From Pseudomonas akapageensis (lineage in GTDB: Bacteria > Pseudomonadota > Gammaproteobacteria > Pseudomonadales > Pseudomonadaceae): a DNA stretch of 64,000 nucleotides. Of the stretch, positions 1 through 9,127 are shown piece after piece. The translations under genes and the position numbers were made by a program. A model generated the notes under the pieces. The model worked only from the letters and a program-made list of their open reading frames with translations. It did no database searches and was not told where the DNA came from. Within the stretch, counting starts at the first letter, position 1; every line of letters begins with the position of its first letter. The stretch lies in contig NZ_VXCP01000016.1 in assembly GCF_011355085.1 (NCBI RefSeq), positions 186,001 through 250,000 on the forward strand, given 5' to 3'.

Positions 1-249
1 CAGCGGCATGACGATCATCTGCAACAGTTGCACATAACCATTGCCGACCAGATCGAGCCAGCCGAAGGTGGCTTTCAGCGTGGCATCACCTGTGCCGTAG
101 ATCGCATGCAGAGCGCTGCCGAACAGCACGCCCAGGACCAAAGCGAACAACACCTTTTTGGCCAGACTCCATGTGGTTCGGTCAGTTTGAGCGATGCCCA
201 GCAGCAACGCTGCGAACACCAGCACGTTAAGGGACAGCGGCAAATTCAT
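1..249 (-). CDS. tcyP: L-cystine transporter (TcyP-like), N-terminal part
   Basis: This is the first 83 residues of a membrane protein that continues beyond the left edge. The reverse-strand translation starts [20 protein letters not shown] and contains the stretch [15 protein letters not shown], typical of the dicarboxylate/amino acid:cation symporter family and closest in my memory to the sodium-coupled cystine carrier TcyP. Three hydrophobic stretches are visible. The family imports cystine across the inner membrane, serving sulfur supply. The ATG at 249 follows a weak purine-rich site (GAGCTTCA). It is transcribed away from pchP, so 250-489 must hold both promoters. The family is clear; the exact substrate is inferred from similarity only. 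Confidence 0.75.
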   Translation of the reverse strand, partial: MNLPLSLNVLVFAALLLGIAQTDRTTWSLAKKVLFALVLGVLFGSALHAIYGTGDATLKATFGWLDLVGNGYVQLLQMIVMPL

Positions 250-489
250 TGAAGCTCCAGAAAAACGGCGGGGGCATTTCGTGTTTGTGCGCGTTTGCGA
301 ACAGAAATGCTAACAGCTTGAAAACTAATGAATTTATATCGAGATGGAATGGTATCCGTCGTTTTTGGAATAAGGCGCTGACGTTTTCAGCTAAATCGCT
401 GCCGTAATCAGAACGGGGACGGTCGGCGGGAGAGCAGGACGTTCATCTGCATCTGCTAGTTTTTCCTGATCATTCAGGGAGGTATGTAG

Positions 490-1545
490 ATGAAACTTGC
501 TCCGAAATTGTTTACCGCGGCGCTGAGCCTGGCATTGGCCGGTCAAACCCTGGCCACCGAGTTGAAGAGCTGGCCGGCGCCTGCCGCCAAGCAGCTCGAG
601 GCGATGATCGCGGCCAATGCCAACAAGGGTAACTACGCGGTGTTCGACATGGACAACACCAGTTACCGTTTCGATCTGGAAGAGTCGTTGTTGCCGTTCA
701 TGGAGAACAAGGGCCTGCTGACGCGGGAAAAACTCGATCCTTCGCTCAAGTTGATGCCCTTCAAGGACACCGCCACGCACAAGGAGAGCCTGTTCAGTTA
801 CTACTACCGGCTCTGCGAAGTCGATGACATGGTCTGCTACCCCTGGGTCGCCCAGGTGTTCTCCGGCTTCACCCTCAAGGAGCTCAAGGGTCACGTCGAC
901 GAGATGATGGCTTCTGGCAAGCCGATACCAAGTACCTACTACGAAGGCGATACGGTCAAGACAATCGATGTCGAGCCGCCTCGGGTTTTCAAGGGCCAGA
1001 CCGAGCTGTACAACAAGCTGATGGAAAACGGCATCGAAGTCTATGTCATGACCGCCGCTTCCGAAGAGCTGGTGCGCATGGTCGCTTCGGACCCGAAATA
1101 CGGCTACAACGTCAAACCACAGAACGTCATCGGTGTGAGCCTGTTGCTCAAGGATCGCAACAACGGCGAGCTGACCACGGCGCGCAAGCAGATCACCGCT
1201 GGCAAGTATGACGAGAAGGCCAACCTCGGCCTGGAACTGACCCCGTACCTGTGGACCCCGGCGACCTGGATGGCTGGCAAGCAGGCGGCGATCCTGACCT
1301 ACATCGATCAGTGGAAGAAGCCAGTGCTGGTCGGCGGCGATACGCCGAGCAGCGATGGTTACATGCTGTTTCACAGTGTGGACGTGGCCAAGGGCGGGGT
1401 GCACCTGTGGGTCAACCGCAAGGCCAAATACATGGACCAGATCAACGGGATGATGGCCAAGAATGCGGCGGCCCAGGCCCAGGAAGGGCTGGCGGTGACG
1501 GCGGACAAGAATTGGGTGATTGTGAAACCTGAAGAAATTCAGTAA
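490..1545 (+). CDS. pchP: Phosphorylcholine phosphatase, secreted HAD family
   Basis: The 351-residue product starts with a signal peptide (MKLAPKLFTAALSLALAGQTLA), so it acts in the periplasm or outside. HAD motif I is D53-M-D55-N-T57; subtracting a 22-residue signal gives D31 and D33, the numbering known for the P. aeruginosa enzyme PchP. Motif II is in VMTAASEE and motif III in GGDTPSSD. PchP removes phosphate from phosphorylcholine released from phosphatidylcholine, yielding choline. In P. aeruginosa the gene is controlled by the choline regulator GbdR; I could not identify a GbdR site here. GGGAGG eight bases before the ATG supports this start. A small GC hairpin (1560-1576) follows but lacks a T tract. 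Confidence 0.85.
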   Translation: MKLAPKLFTAALSLALAGQTLATELKSWPAPAAKQLEAMIAANANKGNYAVFDMDNTSYRFDLEESLLPFMENKGLLTREKLDPSLKLMPFKDTATHKESLFSYYYRLCEVDDMVCYPWVAQVFSGFTLKELKGHVDEMMASGKPIPSTYYEGDTVKTIDVEPPRVFKGQTELYNKLMENGIEVYVMTAASEELVRMVASDPKYGYNVKPQNVIGVSLLLKDRNNGELTTARKQITAGKYDEKANLGLELTPYLWTPATWMAGKQAAILTYIDQWKKPVLVGGDTPSSDGYMLFHSVDVAKGGVHLWVNRKAKYMDQINGMMAKNAAAQAQEGLAVTADKNWVIVKPEEIQ

Positions 1546-1678
1546 CCGATCACCGCGATGGGCCTCAAAGAGGCCCCAACCCCCGCCCTTCCAGAAACAC
1601 GTCCTAGGAACTATCCTGCGCAAGCTGTCGCCTCCGGATGATTGTCCGATCCACGTCACAGGGCTACCTTCGCTCAGT

Positions 1679-1866
1679 CGCTGAACCCAGCGGCCGGGCG
1701 TGAGAACCCGGTGAGAGTGTCGTGCAATAGCTCCGTTATGGCAGCTCTGCGCGGGCAGGCTTGCGCCTGGCCGGTTTCCACACTCATCGGTTCTCACCCC
1801 GCGCATGGCTGCCACCCAACCCCGTGAGAAGGAGGGTGGCACTGCCCATAACCGGAGAGTGTGTAC
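1679..1866 (+). promoter_or_regulatory. Structured leader RNA of the DUF3077 gene (candidate cis element)
   Basis: The 321 bases between pchP and the next gene contain no plausible gene but several stem-loops. A hairpin CGCTG/CAGCG with loop AACC sits at 1679-1692. A long stem pairs 1700-1720 with 1780-1797 (nine pairs, one bulge, six pairs including one G-U, then three more) and encloses CAGGC-TTGC-GCCTG at 1756-1769. A further stem TGCCACCC/GGGTGGCA spans 1810-1841. GGCAGC at 1740-1745 could compete for part of that last stem by pairing with 1808-1813. The ribosome site GGAGA (1854-1858) follows directly. That it acts as leader RNA is inference; the pairings are seen. Confidence 0.5.
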
Positions 1867-2157
1867 ATGAACAAAATCGTCCCCGACCCACCTTTCACCC
1901 TCGGCAAAACCACCACCACCCCATTCGGCACCTGCGACGCCGGCCACGCCCCGTTGTTCGCGGTGCGCGATGGCATTGCCGCTGAAGATGCGTTGGTCCA
2001 TGCCTCGTTGTTGTTACGAGGCGTCTGCGACACCACCAGCGCGTGTTGCCAGCAGAGCAGCAGTTTTGAGCAAAACGGCCTGCTCTGGTCCAGCTTGCAC
2101 AGCGCCGAAATGGCCAAGGCCTTGGTCGATGCCGTACTCGACGGCATGCACCTGTAG
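1867..2157 (+). CDS. DUF3077 / DUF6124-type small Pseudomonas protein
   Basis: This 96-residue protein starts MNKIVPDPPFTLGKTTTTPF and matches the small family, nearly restricted to Pseudomonas, known as DUF3077 (some members were renamed DUF6124). It has no signal peptide and no membrane segment. The centre is predicted helical (AEDALVHASLLLRGV, SAEMAKALVDAVLDGM), and it carries two Cys in DTTSACCQ. Function is unknown. The ATG at 1867 lies eight bases after GGAGA; an in-frame GTG at 1861 is less well placed. It is preceded by a strongly folded leader, and its stop codon lies inside the left arm of a REP doublet. It does not look like part of an operon. Confidence 0.75.
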   Translation: MNKIVPDPPFTLGKTTTTPFGTCDAGHAPLFAVRDGIAAEDALVHASLLLRGVCDTTSACCQQSSSFEQNGLLWSSLHSAEMAKALVDAVLDGMHL

Positions 2158-2256
2158 CCGCTGCCGCAGGCTGCGCTCGCCTGTGCAACAGGCGCAGGAT
2201 CTCAAGATCGCCGGGGGCCTTCCGGCCCCAGCGCAGCCTTCGGCAGCGGCTACAGG
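2151..2256. repeat. REP doublet (REPIN), CCTGTAG...GCTGCCG family
   Basis: Two inverted 25-base arms, 2151-2175 and 2232-2256, match with one mismatch (core GCTGCCG.AGGCTGCG). The 56-base spacer contains a second GC-rich palindrome. The TAG stop of the DUF3077 gene (2155-2157) is inside the left arm. The arm is related to the doublet at 32438-32529. Confidence 0.8.
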
Positions 2257-2282
2257 GTTTGTCTGAAAGTTTCGGGAAGCAT

Positions 2283-2312
2283 AAAAAAACCGGCGCCTGA
2301 GCGCCGGTTTTT
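2283..2312. terminator. Bidirectional intrinsic terminator
   Basis: Stem CCGGCGC/GCGCCGG (2290-2296 with 2301-2307) and loop CTGA are flanked by seven A on the left and five T on the right, so it can end transcription from either side. It stands 15 bases past the ilvD stop on the minus strand. Confidence 0.85.
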
Positions 2313-2327
2313 CATTGCCACAACGGC

Positions 2328-4169
2328 TTACAGCCCGTCGAGCATCGCCTTGTCACGCACCGCACCCTTGTCGGCACTGGTCGCCAGCAGGGCGTAGGCC
2401 TTCAGCGCAGTAGTCACCTTGCGTGGACGCACTTCAACCGGCTTCCAACCCTTCTTGTCCTGCTCAACGCGGCGGGCGGCGAGCTCTTCGTCGCTGACCA
2501 GCAGGTTGATCGAGCGGTTCGGAATGTCGATCAGTACCTTGTCGCCATCCTGCACCAGGCCGATCGCGCCACCGGCAGCGGCTTCAGGCGAAGCGTGGCC
2601 GATGGACAGGCCCGAAGTACCGCCGGAGAAACGGCCGTCGGTCAGCAGGGCGCAAGCTTTGCCCAGGCCCTTGGACTTCAGGTACGACGTCGGATAGAGC
2701 ATTTCCTGCATGCCCGGGCCGCCTTTCGGGCCTTCGTAGCGGATGATGACGATGTCGCCTTCCTTCACTTCGTCGGCGAGGATGCCGCGCACGGCGCTGT
2801 CCTGGCTTTCGAAGATCTTCGCGTTGCCTTCGAACACATGGATCGACTCGTCGACGCCGGCAGTTTTCACCACGCAACCGTCCAGGGCGATGTTGCCGTA
2901 CAGCACGGCCAGGCCGCCTTCTTTCGAATAGGCGTGCTCGAAGCTGCGGATGCAGCCATTTTCACGGTCGTCGTCGAGGGTTTCCCAACGGGTCGACTGG
3001 CTGAATGCGGTCTGGGTCGGGATACCTGCCGGGCCTGCCTTGAAGAAGTGGTGTACCGCTTCGTCGTCGGTCTGGGTGATGTCCCACTTGGCGATGGCCT
3101 CTTCCATGCTGCGGCTGTGCACGGTCGGCAGGTCGGTGTGCAGCAGGCCGCCACGGGCCAGCGAACCGAGGATGCTGAAGATGCCGCCGGCGCGGTGCAC
3201 GTCTTCCATGTGGTACTTCTGGATGTTCGGCGCGACCTTGCACAGTTGCGGCACCTTGCGCGACAGGCGATCGATGTCGCGCAGGTCGAACGCAATTTCG
3301 GCTTCCTGGGCGGCGGCCAGCAGGTGCAGGATGGTGTTGGTCGAACCGCCCATGGCGATGTCGAGCATCATGGCGTTCTCGAACGCCTTGAAGTTGGCGA
3401 TGTTGCGTGGCAGTACCGACTCGTCGTTTTCGCCGTAGTAGCGTTTGCACAGCTCGACGATGGTGCGGCCGGCCTGCAGGAACAGCTGTTCGCGGTCGCT
3501 GTGGGTGGCCAGGGTCGAACCGTTGCCCGGCAGGGCCAGGCCCAGGGCTTCGGTCAGGCAGTTCATCGAGTTGGCGGTGAACATGCCGGAGCACGAACCG
3601 CAGGTCGGGCAGGCGCTGCGCTCGTACTCGGCGACTTTCTCGTCGGAAGCGCTGGAGTCGGCGGCGATGACCATGGCGTCGACCAGGTCCAGGCCGTGGC
3701 TGGCCAGTTTGGTCTTGCCGGCTTCCATCGGGCCGCCGGAAACGAAGATCACCGGGATGTTCAGGCGCAGGGCGGCCATCAGCATGCCGGGGGTGATCTT
3801 GTCGCAGTTGGAAATGCAGACGATCGCGTCGGCACAGTGGGCGTTGACCATGTATTCGACGGAGTCGGCGATGATCTCGCGGCTCGGCAGCGAATAGAGC
3901 ATGCCGTCATGGCCCATGGCGATACCGTCGTCGACCGCGATGGTGTTGAATTCCTTGGCCACGCCACCGGCGCGTTCGATTTCGCGGGCAACCAGCTGGC
4001 CCAGGTCCTTGAGGTGGACGTGGCCGGGTACGAACTGGGTGAACGAGTTGGCGATGGCGATGATCGGCTTTTTGAAGTCGTCGTCTTTCATCCCGGTGGC
4101 ACGCCACAGGGCGCGCGCGCCGGCCATATTGCGGCCGTGGGTCGACGTTTTCGAGCGGTAATCAGGCAT
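2328..4169 (-). CDS. ilvD: Dihydroxy-acid dehydratase
   Basis: The 613-residue enzyme (E. coli IlvD has 616) dehydrates 2,3-dihydroxy-isovalerate and 2,3-dihydroxy-3-methylvalerate, the third common step of valine and isoleucine synthesis, in the cytosol. The iron-sulfur ligands are visible as C122 in [11 protein letters not shown] and C193 in [14 protein letters not shown]. The usual C-terminal signature [15 protein letters not shown] is present. The ATG at 4169 has a CGGAGTG site upstream. It is a single gene with a strong terminator behind it and a 230-base upstream region that must carry its promoter. No attenuator peptide was recognised there. Confidence 0.97.
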   Translation of the reverse strand: MPDYRSKTSTHGRNMAGARALWRATGMKDDDFKKPIIAIANSFTQFVPGHVHLKDLGQLVAREIERAGGVAKEFNTIAVDDGIAMGHDGMLYSLPSREIIADSVEYMVNAHCADAIVCISNCDKITPGMLMAALRLNIPVIFVSGGPMEAGKTKLASHGLDLVDAMVIAADSSASDEKVAEYERSACPTCGSCSGMFTANSMNCLTEALGLALPGNGSTLATHSDREQLFLQAGRTIVELCKRYYGENDESVLPRNIANFKAFENAMMLDIAMGGSTNTILHLLAAAQEAEIAFDLRDIDRLSRKVPQLCKVAPNIQKYHMEDVHRAGGIFSILGSLARGGLLHTDLPTVHSRSMEEAIAKWDITQTDDEAVHHFFKAGPAGIPTQTAFSQSTRWETLDDDRENGCIRSFEHAYSKEGGLAVLYGNIALDGCVVKTAGVDESIHVFEGNAKIFESQDSAVRGILADEVKEGDIVIIRYEGPKGGPGMQEMLYPTSYLKSKGLGKACALLTDGRFSGGTSGLSIGHASPEAAAGGAIGLVQDGDKVLIDIPNRSINLLVSDEELAARRVEQDKKGWKPVEVRPRKVTTALKAYALLATSADKGAVRDKAMLDGL

Positions 4170-4401
4170 GTAGCACTCCGGGCGGCTAATCAGTATTGGT
4201 AAGGGAGTGAGCTTCTCTTGTCCTTTGCACCGGCGGCATGTGGTCGCGGTGCGGATGAAGCCGGTGACGCTGCGGGATCGCCGCGCGCTCGGCCAGAGCT
4301 CATAAACCCGCCGGGGGATGATTGGCGATGAATAGGCCGATTCTACACCGCTGCAGGCAAGAAGGAATGGTATGGCCGATCAGGAGTAGATTTCTCTGCT
4401 T
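4170..4401. other. Intergenic region upstream of ilvD
   Basis: No gene is seen in this stretch. It should contain the ilvD promoter reading leftward. I see GC-rich sequence and a partial palindrome near 4275-4325, but no leader peptide with a run of Leu, Ile or Val codons and no convincing promoter hexamers. Confidence 0.4.
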
Positions 4402-4499
4402 CTCGTTCCCACGCTCTGCGTGGGAATGCAGTTTCAGACGCGCAGCAAAGAGACGCGGAGCGTCAGGGGAGGCATTCCCACGCGGAGCGTGGGAACGAG
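4402..4499. repeat. REP doublet (REPIN), CTCGTTCCCACGC family
   Basis: The arm at 4402-4429 and the inverted arm at 4472-4499 each form a hairpin (TTCCCACGC/GCGTGGGAA). The same arms recur at 52967-53076, so the two are copies of one mobile repeat family. It sits eight bases beyond the rlmI stop. Confidence 0.85.
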
Positions 4500-4507
4500 C
4501 AGGAGAC

Positions 4508-5704
4508 TTAGCTGTTAGGCAGCAGCCGGCAGGTAATGCTCTTGATGTAGCGGGTTTCCGGAATCGCCGGGTGCACCGGATGGTCCGGGCCCTGGCCGCC
4601 GCGTTCGAGCAGCTGGATGTTACGGTCCAGATGACGGGCGCTGGTCAACAGGATGTTCTGCAAGTCGTCTTCGGGCAGGTGCATCGAGCAGGATGCGCTG
4701 ACCAGGATGCCATCCTTGGTCAGCAGGCGCATGGCCTGTTCGTTCAGGCGACGGTAGGCCGCCTCGCCGTTTTTCAGGTCTTTCTTGCGTTTGATGAAGG
4801 CGGGCGGGTCGGCGACGATGACGTCGAAGCGCTCTTCGCTGGCCTTGAGTTCTTTCAACGCTTCGAACACGTCACCTTCGATGCAGGTGACTTTCTCGGC
4901 GAAACCGTTGAGGGCCGCGTTGCGCTCCACGCCATCGAGGGCGAAGGCCGAGGCGTCAACGCAAAAGACTTCGCTGGCGCCGAAAGCGCCGGCCTGCACG
5001 CCCCAGCCTCCGATGTAGCTGAACAGGTCGAGTACACGCTTGCCTTTGACGTAGGGCGCCAGGCGCGCACGGTTCATGCGATGGTCGTAGAACCAGCCGG
5101 TCTTCTGGCCTTCCATGACCGGTGCTTCGAACTTCACGCCGTTCTCTTCCAGTGCCACCCATTCCGGCACCAGGCCGAAGGCGGTCTCGACGTAGCGATT
5201 GAGGCCTTCGGCATCGCGCGCGGCAGAATCGTTCTTGAACAGGATGCCGCTGGGCTTGAGCACCTGGATCAGGGCAGCCAGCACGTCATCACGGTGTTGT
5301 TCCATGGTGGCCGAGGCCAACTGCACCACGAGAATGTCGCCAAAACGGTCGACAACCAGGCCCGGCAACAGGTCGGAATCGCCATAGACCAGGCGGTAGT
5401 ACGGCTTGTCGAACAGCCGCTCGCGCAACGAAAGGGCGACATTGAGGCGGTGCACCAGCAGCGACTTGTCCAGCGGCAGCTTGGCATCGCGCGACAGCAG
5501 GCGAGCGCAGATCAGGTTGTTCGGGCTCATGGCAACGATGCCCAGCGGCTTGCCGCCAGCGGCTTCGAGCACCGCCTGATCGCCAGCCTTGAAGCCATGC
5601 AACGGGGTGGCGGCTACGTCGATCTCGTTACTGTAGACCCACAGGTGACCGGCGCGCAGGCGGCGGTCGGCATTGGCTTTGAGGCGAAGGCTGGGCAGGG
5701 ACAT
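4508..5704 (-). CDS. rlmI: 23S rRNA m5C1962 methyltransferase RlmI
   Basis: The 398-residue protein has an N-terminal PUA-like RNA-binding domain (about residues 1-75, RLRAGHLWVYSNEI), a central EEHEE-like part and a class I SAM methyltransferase domain. The SAM site is DLFSYIGGWGV, an acidic strand follows in VFCVDAS, and the catalytic region reads VADPPAF with the cysteine motif SASCSMH near residue 330. The family methylates C1962 of 23S rRNA. The start MSLPSLRLKANADRRLRAGH agrees with other members. It is a single minus-strand gene with a REP doublet directly behind its stop. Confidence 0.92.
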   Translation of the reverse strand: MSLPSLRLKANADRRLRAGHLWVYSNEIDVAATPLHGFKAGDQAVLEAAGGKPLGIVAMSPNNLICARLLSRDAKLPLDKSLLVHRLNVALSLRERLFDKPYYRLVYGDSDLLPGLVVDRFGDILVVQLASATMEQHRDDVLAALIQVLKPSGILFKNDSAARDAEGLNRYVETAFGLVPEWVALEENGVKFEAPVMEGQKTGWFYDHRMNRARLAPYVKGKRVLDLFSYIGGWGVQAGAFGASEVFCVDASAFALDGVERNAALNGFAEKVTCIEGDVFEALKELKASEERFDVIVADPPAFIKRKKDLKNGEAAYRRLNEQAMRLLTKDGILVSASCSMHLPEDDLQNILLTSARHLDRNIQLLERGGQGPDHPVHPAIPETRYIKSITCRLLPNS

Positions 5705-5781
5705 GAAGTCGCTCCGGAAAAAAGAGCGAGATTATAGCGCGTCAGCCGGGTTGCCGGTCTGGCTGACGACAAATAGCCGGT

Positions 5782-6321
5782 TCAGCCGCCCATGGCTTCG
5801 ATCAGCTGCCTGCTGAAGGCGGGGAGGTCATCGGGTTCTCGACTGCTGATCAGGTTGCCATCGGTGACGACTTCTTTGTCGACCCAGCGCCCGCCCGCGT
5901 TGGTAATGTCGTCCTTGAGGCTCCTGTAGCTGGTCATGGTCTTGCCCTTGACCAGGCCTGCGGACACCAGCAACCAGCCACCATGACAGATTACCGCGAT
6001 GGGCTTGCCTTCGGAGTTGTGGGCCTTGATCAGTTTCTGCGCAGCCGGGATGCAGCGGATCGTGTCGGAGTTCTGCACTCCGCCGGGCAGTACGATGGCG
6101 TCGTATTCATCGATATTGGTGGCTTCGAACGTCTTGTCGACCTTGAAGTCATCGGCCGGCTTGTCGTGATGCCAGCCTTTGACCTGGCCGGCATGCTGGG
6201 AAAGGATGTCGACTTTTACACCGCTGCGTTCCAGGGCCGACTTGGGCCCGGTCAATTCCACCTGTTCGAAACCATCTGTAACCAGAATGGCAACACGTTT
6301 GCCGTTCAATGGCCGGGTCAT
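5782..6321 (-). CDS. DJ-1/PfpI family protein (YhbO-like deglycase or stress protein)
   Basis: The 179-residue protein matches the type 1 glutamine-amidotransferase-like PfpI/DJ-1 group. The nucleophile elbow is VICHGGWLL (Cys near 112), with the acidic partner in TDGFEQVE near the N-terminus. Relatives are described as proteases, glyoxalases or protein and nucleotide deglycases protecting against carbonyl stress; the true activity cannot be read from sequence. An in-frame GTG at 6333 would add four residues, but GGAG lies just before the ATG at 6321, which is preferred. It stands alone and is divergent from the HDOD gene. Confidence 0.85.
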   Translation of the reverse strand: MTRPLNGKRVAILVTDGFEQVELTGPKSALERSGVKVDILSQHAGQVKGWHHDKPADDFKVDKTFEATNIDEYDAIVLPGGVQNSDTIRCIPAAQKLIKAHNSEGKPIAVICHGGWLLVSAGLVKGKTMTSYRSLKDDITNAGGRWVDKEVVTDGNLISSREPDDLPAFSRQLIEAMGG

Positions 6322-6456
6322 GGAGTTCTCCACATTTACAGGGCATCTGCATACTGGGACCCGGTAGATTGCGAAAGTTCCTTGAAGGTGTGGTAGTGGT
6401 TGTCCGATCAGCCCCTTGCAGGGTTAAAATCGCCGCTCAGTCCCGAGTGTGTACTT

Positions 6457-7323
6457 ATGTCCCAAGAGCTTTCCGCCGAGCAGATCCAGCAGGTCCTGCA
6501 AGGTATCAGCGTGCCGCCCCAACCGCAGATCATGGTGGATCTGCAGATGGAGCAATACATGCCTGATCCGGATCTGGAAGCGATTGCCCGGTTGATTTCC
6601 CAGGACCCGGGGCTTTCCGGGGCGCTGCTGAAGATTATCAATTCACCGTATTACGGTCTGAGCCACAAGATCGCGTCGATCCAGCGCGCGGTGATCCTGT
6701 TGGGCAGCCGCTCGACCATCAACATGGTCAACGCCCAGTCGATCAAAGGCGAGATGAGTGACGAAACCATCCTGACCCTGAACCGTTTCTGGGACACGGC
6801 CCAGGATGTCGCGATGACCTGCATGACCCTGGCCAAGCGCATTGGCTATCAGGCTGTGGACGAAGCCTATGCGCTGGGACTGTTCCACGATTGCGGCATC
6901 CCGCTGATGCTCAAGCGGTTTCCGGATTACATGGGCGTGCTGGAGCGGGCCTATGCCGATGCCGGACCGAGCAAACGCATCGTGGATACGGAAAACGAGG
7001 CGTTCAATACCAATCATGCGGTCGTCGGCTACTACACGGCCAAGTCGTGGCGCTTGCCTGAGCACTTGAGCGAGGCCATTGCCAATCACCACAACGCCTT
7101 GGCAATTTTCAGCGACGAGTCCACGCGCAACAGCCAGCTCAAGAATCTGCTGGCAATCCTGAAGATGGCCGAGCACATTTGTTCCTCGTACCGGATACTG
7201 GGTAACCAGACCGAAGACCATGAATGGAACAGCATTGGTCATTTGGTGCTCGATTTCGTCGGTCTGTCGGATTACGACTTCGAGAACCTCAAGGAAACCA
7301 TTCGCGAATTGAGTAGCCACTGA
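6457..7323 (+). CDS. HDOD domain protein
   Basis: The 288-residue protein consists mainly of one HDOD domain (about residues 15-215: ISQDPGLSGALLKIINSPYY, IQRAVILLG, GLFHDCGIPLM, NHHNAL). HDOD proteins are HD-related but usually without hydrolase activity, and link signalling to motility, biofilm or stress programmes. No output domain is attached. The ATG at 6457 (MSQELSAEQIQQVLQGI) was chosen; an upstream TTG at 6400 is open but has no better ribosome site. The stop is only six bases before mutM, so the two are probably cotranscribed. Confidence 0.85.
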   Translation: MSQELSAEQIQQVLQGISVPPQPQIMVDLQMEQYMPDPDLEAIARLISQDPGLSGALLKIINSPYYGLSHKIASIQRAVILLGSRSTINMVNAQSIKGEMSDETILTLNRFWDTAQDVAMTCMTLAKRIGYQAVDEAYALGLFHDCGIPLMLKRFPDYMGVLERAYADAGPSKRIVDTENEAFNTNHAVVGYYTAKSWRLPEHLSEAIANHHNALAIFSDESTRNSQLKNLLAILKMAEHICSSYRILGNQTEDHEWNSIGHLVLDFVGLSDYDFENLKETIRELSSH

Positions 7324-7329
7324 TTCTCC

Positions 7330-8142
7330 ATGCCTGAATTACCAGAAGTCGAAACCACCCGACGCGGCATTGCCCCTTATCTCGAAGGCCAGCGCGTCAA
7401 TCGCGTGATCGTCCGCGACCGCCGCCTGCGCTGGCCTATTCCGGAAGACCTCGATGTGCGCCTGTCCGGGCAACGCATCGTCAGCGTCGAACGCCGGGCC
7501 AAATACTTGCTGATCAATGCCGAGGTCGGCACCTTGATCAGCCACCTGGGCATGTCAGGCAACTTGCGGATGGTCGAAGTGGGGTTGCCGGCGCTCAAGC
7601 ATGAGCACGTGGATATCGAGCTGGAATCGGGTCTTGCCCTGCGGTACACCGATCCTCGGCGTTTTGGCGCGATGCTCTGGAGCCTTGACCCCCTGCATCA
7701 TGAACTGCTGGTGCGACTGGGCCCGGAGCCGCTGACCGATCTGTTCGACGGTGACAGGTTGTTCCAGCAGTCGCGGGGGCGGGTGATGGCGGTCAAGCCG
7801 TTCATCATGGACAACGCGGTGGTGGTCGGTGTCGGTAACATCTATGCGACCGAAGCCTTGTTCGCCGCCGGAATAGACCCGCGGCGCGAGGCCGGCAGCA
7901 TTTCCCGTGCGCGCTACCTGAAGCTGGCGATCGAGATCAAGCGCATTCTGGCCCATGCCATCGAGCGTGGCGGCACCACCTTGCGCGATTTCATCGGCGG
8001 CGATGGCAAGCCGGGCTACTTCCAGCAGGAGCTGTTCGTCTACGGGCGCGGCGAAGAATTGTGCAAGGTCTGCGGCAGTACCTTGCGTGAAATCAAGCTG
8101 GGCCAGCGGGCCAGTGTGTACTGCCCGCGGTGCCAGCGTTAG
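7330..8142 (+). CDS. mutM: Formamidopyrimidine-DNA glycosylase (8-oxoG repair)
   Basis: The 270-residue protein starts [13 protein letters not shown]; the N-terminal Pro2 and Glu3 are the catalytic residues of the Fpg/Nei family. The C-terminal four-cysteine zinc finger is complete (CKVCG ... CPRCQ). It excises 8-oxoguanine and formamidopyrimidines and nicks the strand by beta,delta-elimination. The length is standard. It begins six bases after the HDOD gene, suggesting translational or transcriptional coupling, and it converges with the ferredoxin gene downstream without a clear terminator between them. Confidence 0.97.
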   Translation: MPELPEVETTRRGIAPYLEGQRVNRVIVRDRRLRWPIPEDLDVRLSGQRIVSVERRAKYLLINAEVGTLISHLGMSGNLRMVEVGLPALKHEHVDIELESGLALRYTDPRRFGAMLWSLDPLHHELLVRLGPEPLTDLFDGDRLFQQSRGRVMAVKPFIMDNAVVVGVGNIYATEALFAAGIDPRREAGSISRARYLKLAIEIKRILAHAIERGGTTLRDFIGGDGKPGYFQQELFVYGRGEELCKVCGSTLREIKLGQRASVYCPRCQR

Positions 8143-8172
8143 CCTTCACAGCCTTGATCGTGGTGGCAGGGC

Positions 8173-8442
<270 letters not shown>

Positions 8443-8491
8443 TCAGGGCCCAGGCATATGAAAACTAATGCGTACAATTGTGCCGCATTAA

Positions 8492-8512
8492 CGCCCGCAG
8501 TGCACGCGGGCG
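8492..8512. terminator. GC hairpin between coaD and ferredoxin gene
   Basis: Stem CGCCCGC/GCGGGCG (8492-8498 with 8506-8512) surrounds AGTGCAC. Read leftward after coaD it is followed by TTAAT, only a weak T tract, so termination is possible but partial. Confidence 0.4.
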
Positions 8513-8532
8513 CCGCTTTCATGCGTCGGTTG

Positions 8533-9099
<567 letters not shown>

Positions 9100-9104
9100 C
9101 TATA

Positions 9105-9126
9105 GACAAGGCGAATAAACCTTGTC
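9105..9126 (-). terminator. Hairpin just after the laoA stop
   Basis: GACAAGG (9105-9111) can pair with CCTTGTC (9120-9126) around an eight-base loop, starting two bases after the laoA stop. There is no T tract, so this is only a weak terminator candidate. Confidence 0.35.
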
Positions 9127-9127
9127 A

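Noticed and set aside
1546..1640. Terminator of pchP
   Set aside because: The hairpin at 1560-1576 has only seven pairs and is followed by C-rich sequence, not T, so it was not listed as a terminator.
391..2001. Long open reading frame opposite pchP
   Set aside because: It mirrors the high GC third positions of the real gene, has Arg/His-rich composition and no recognisable domain, and it runs through the structured leader region.
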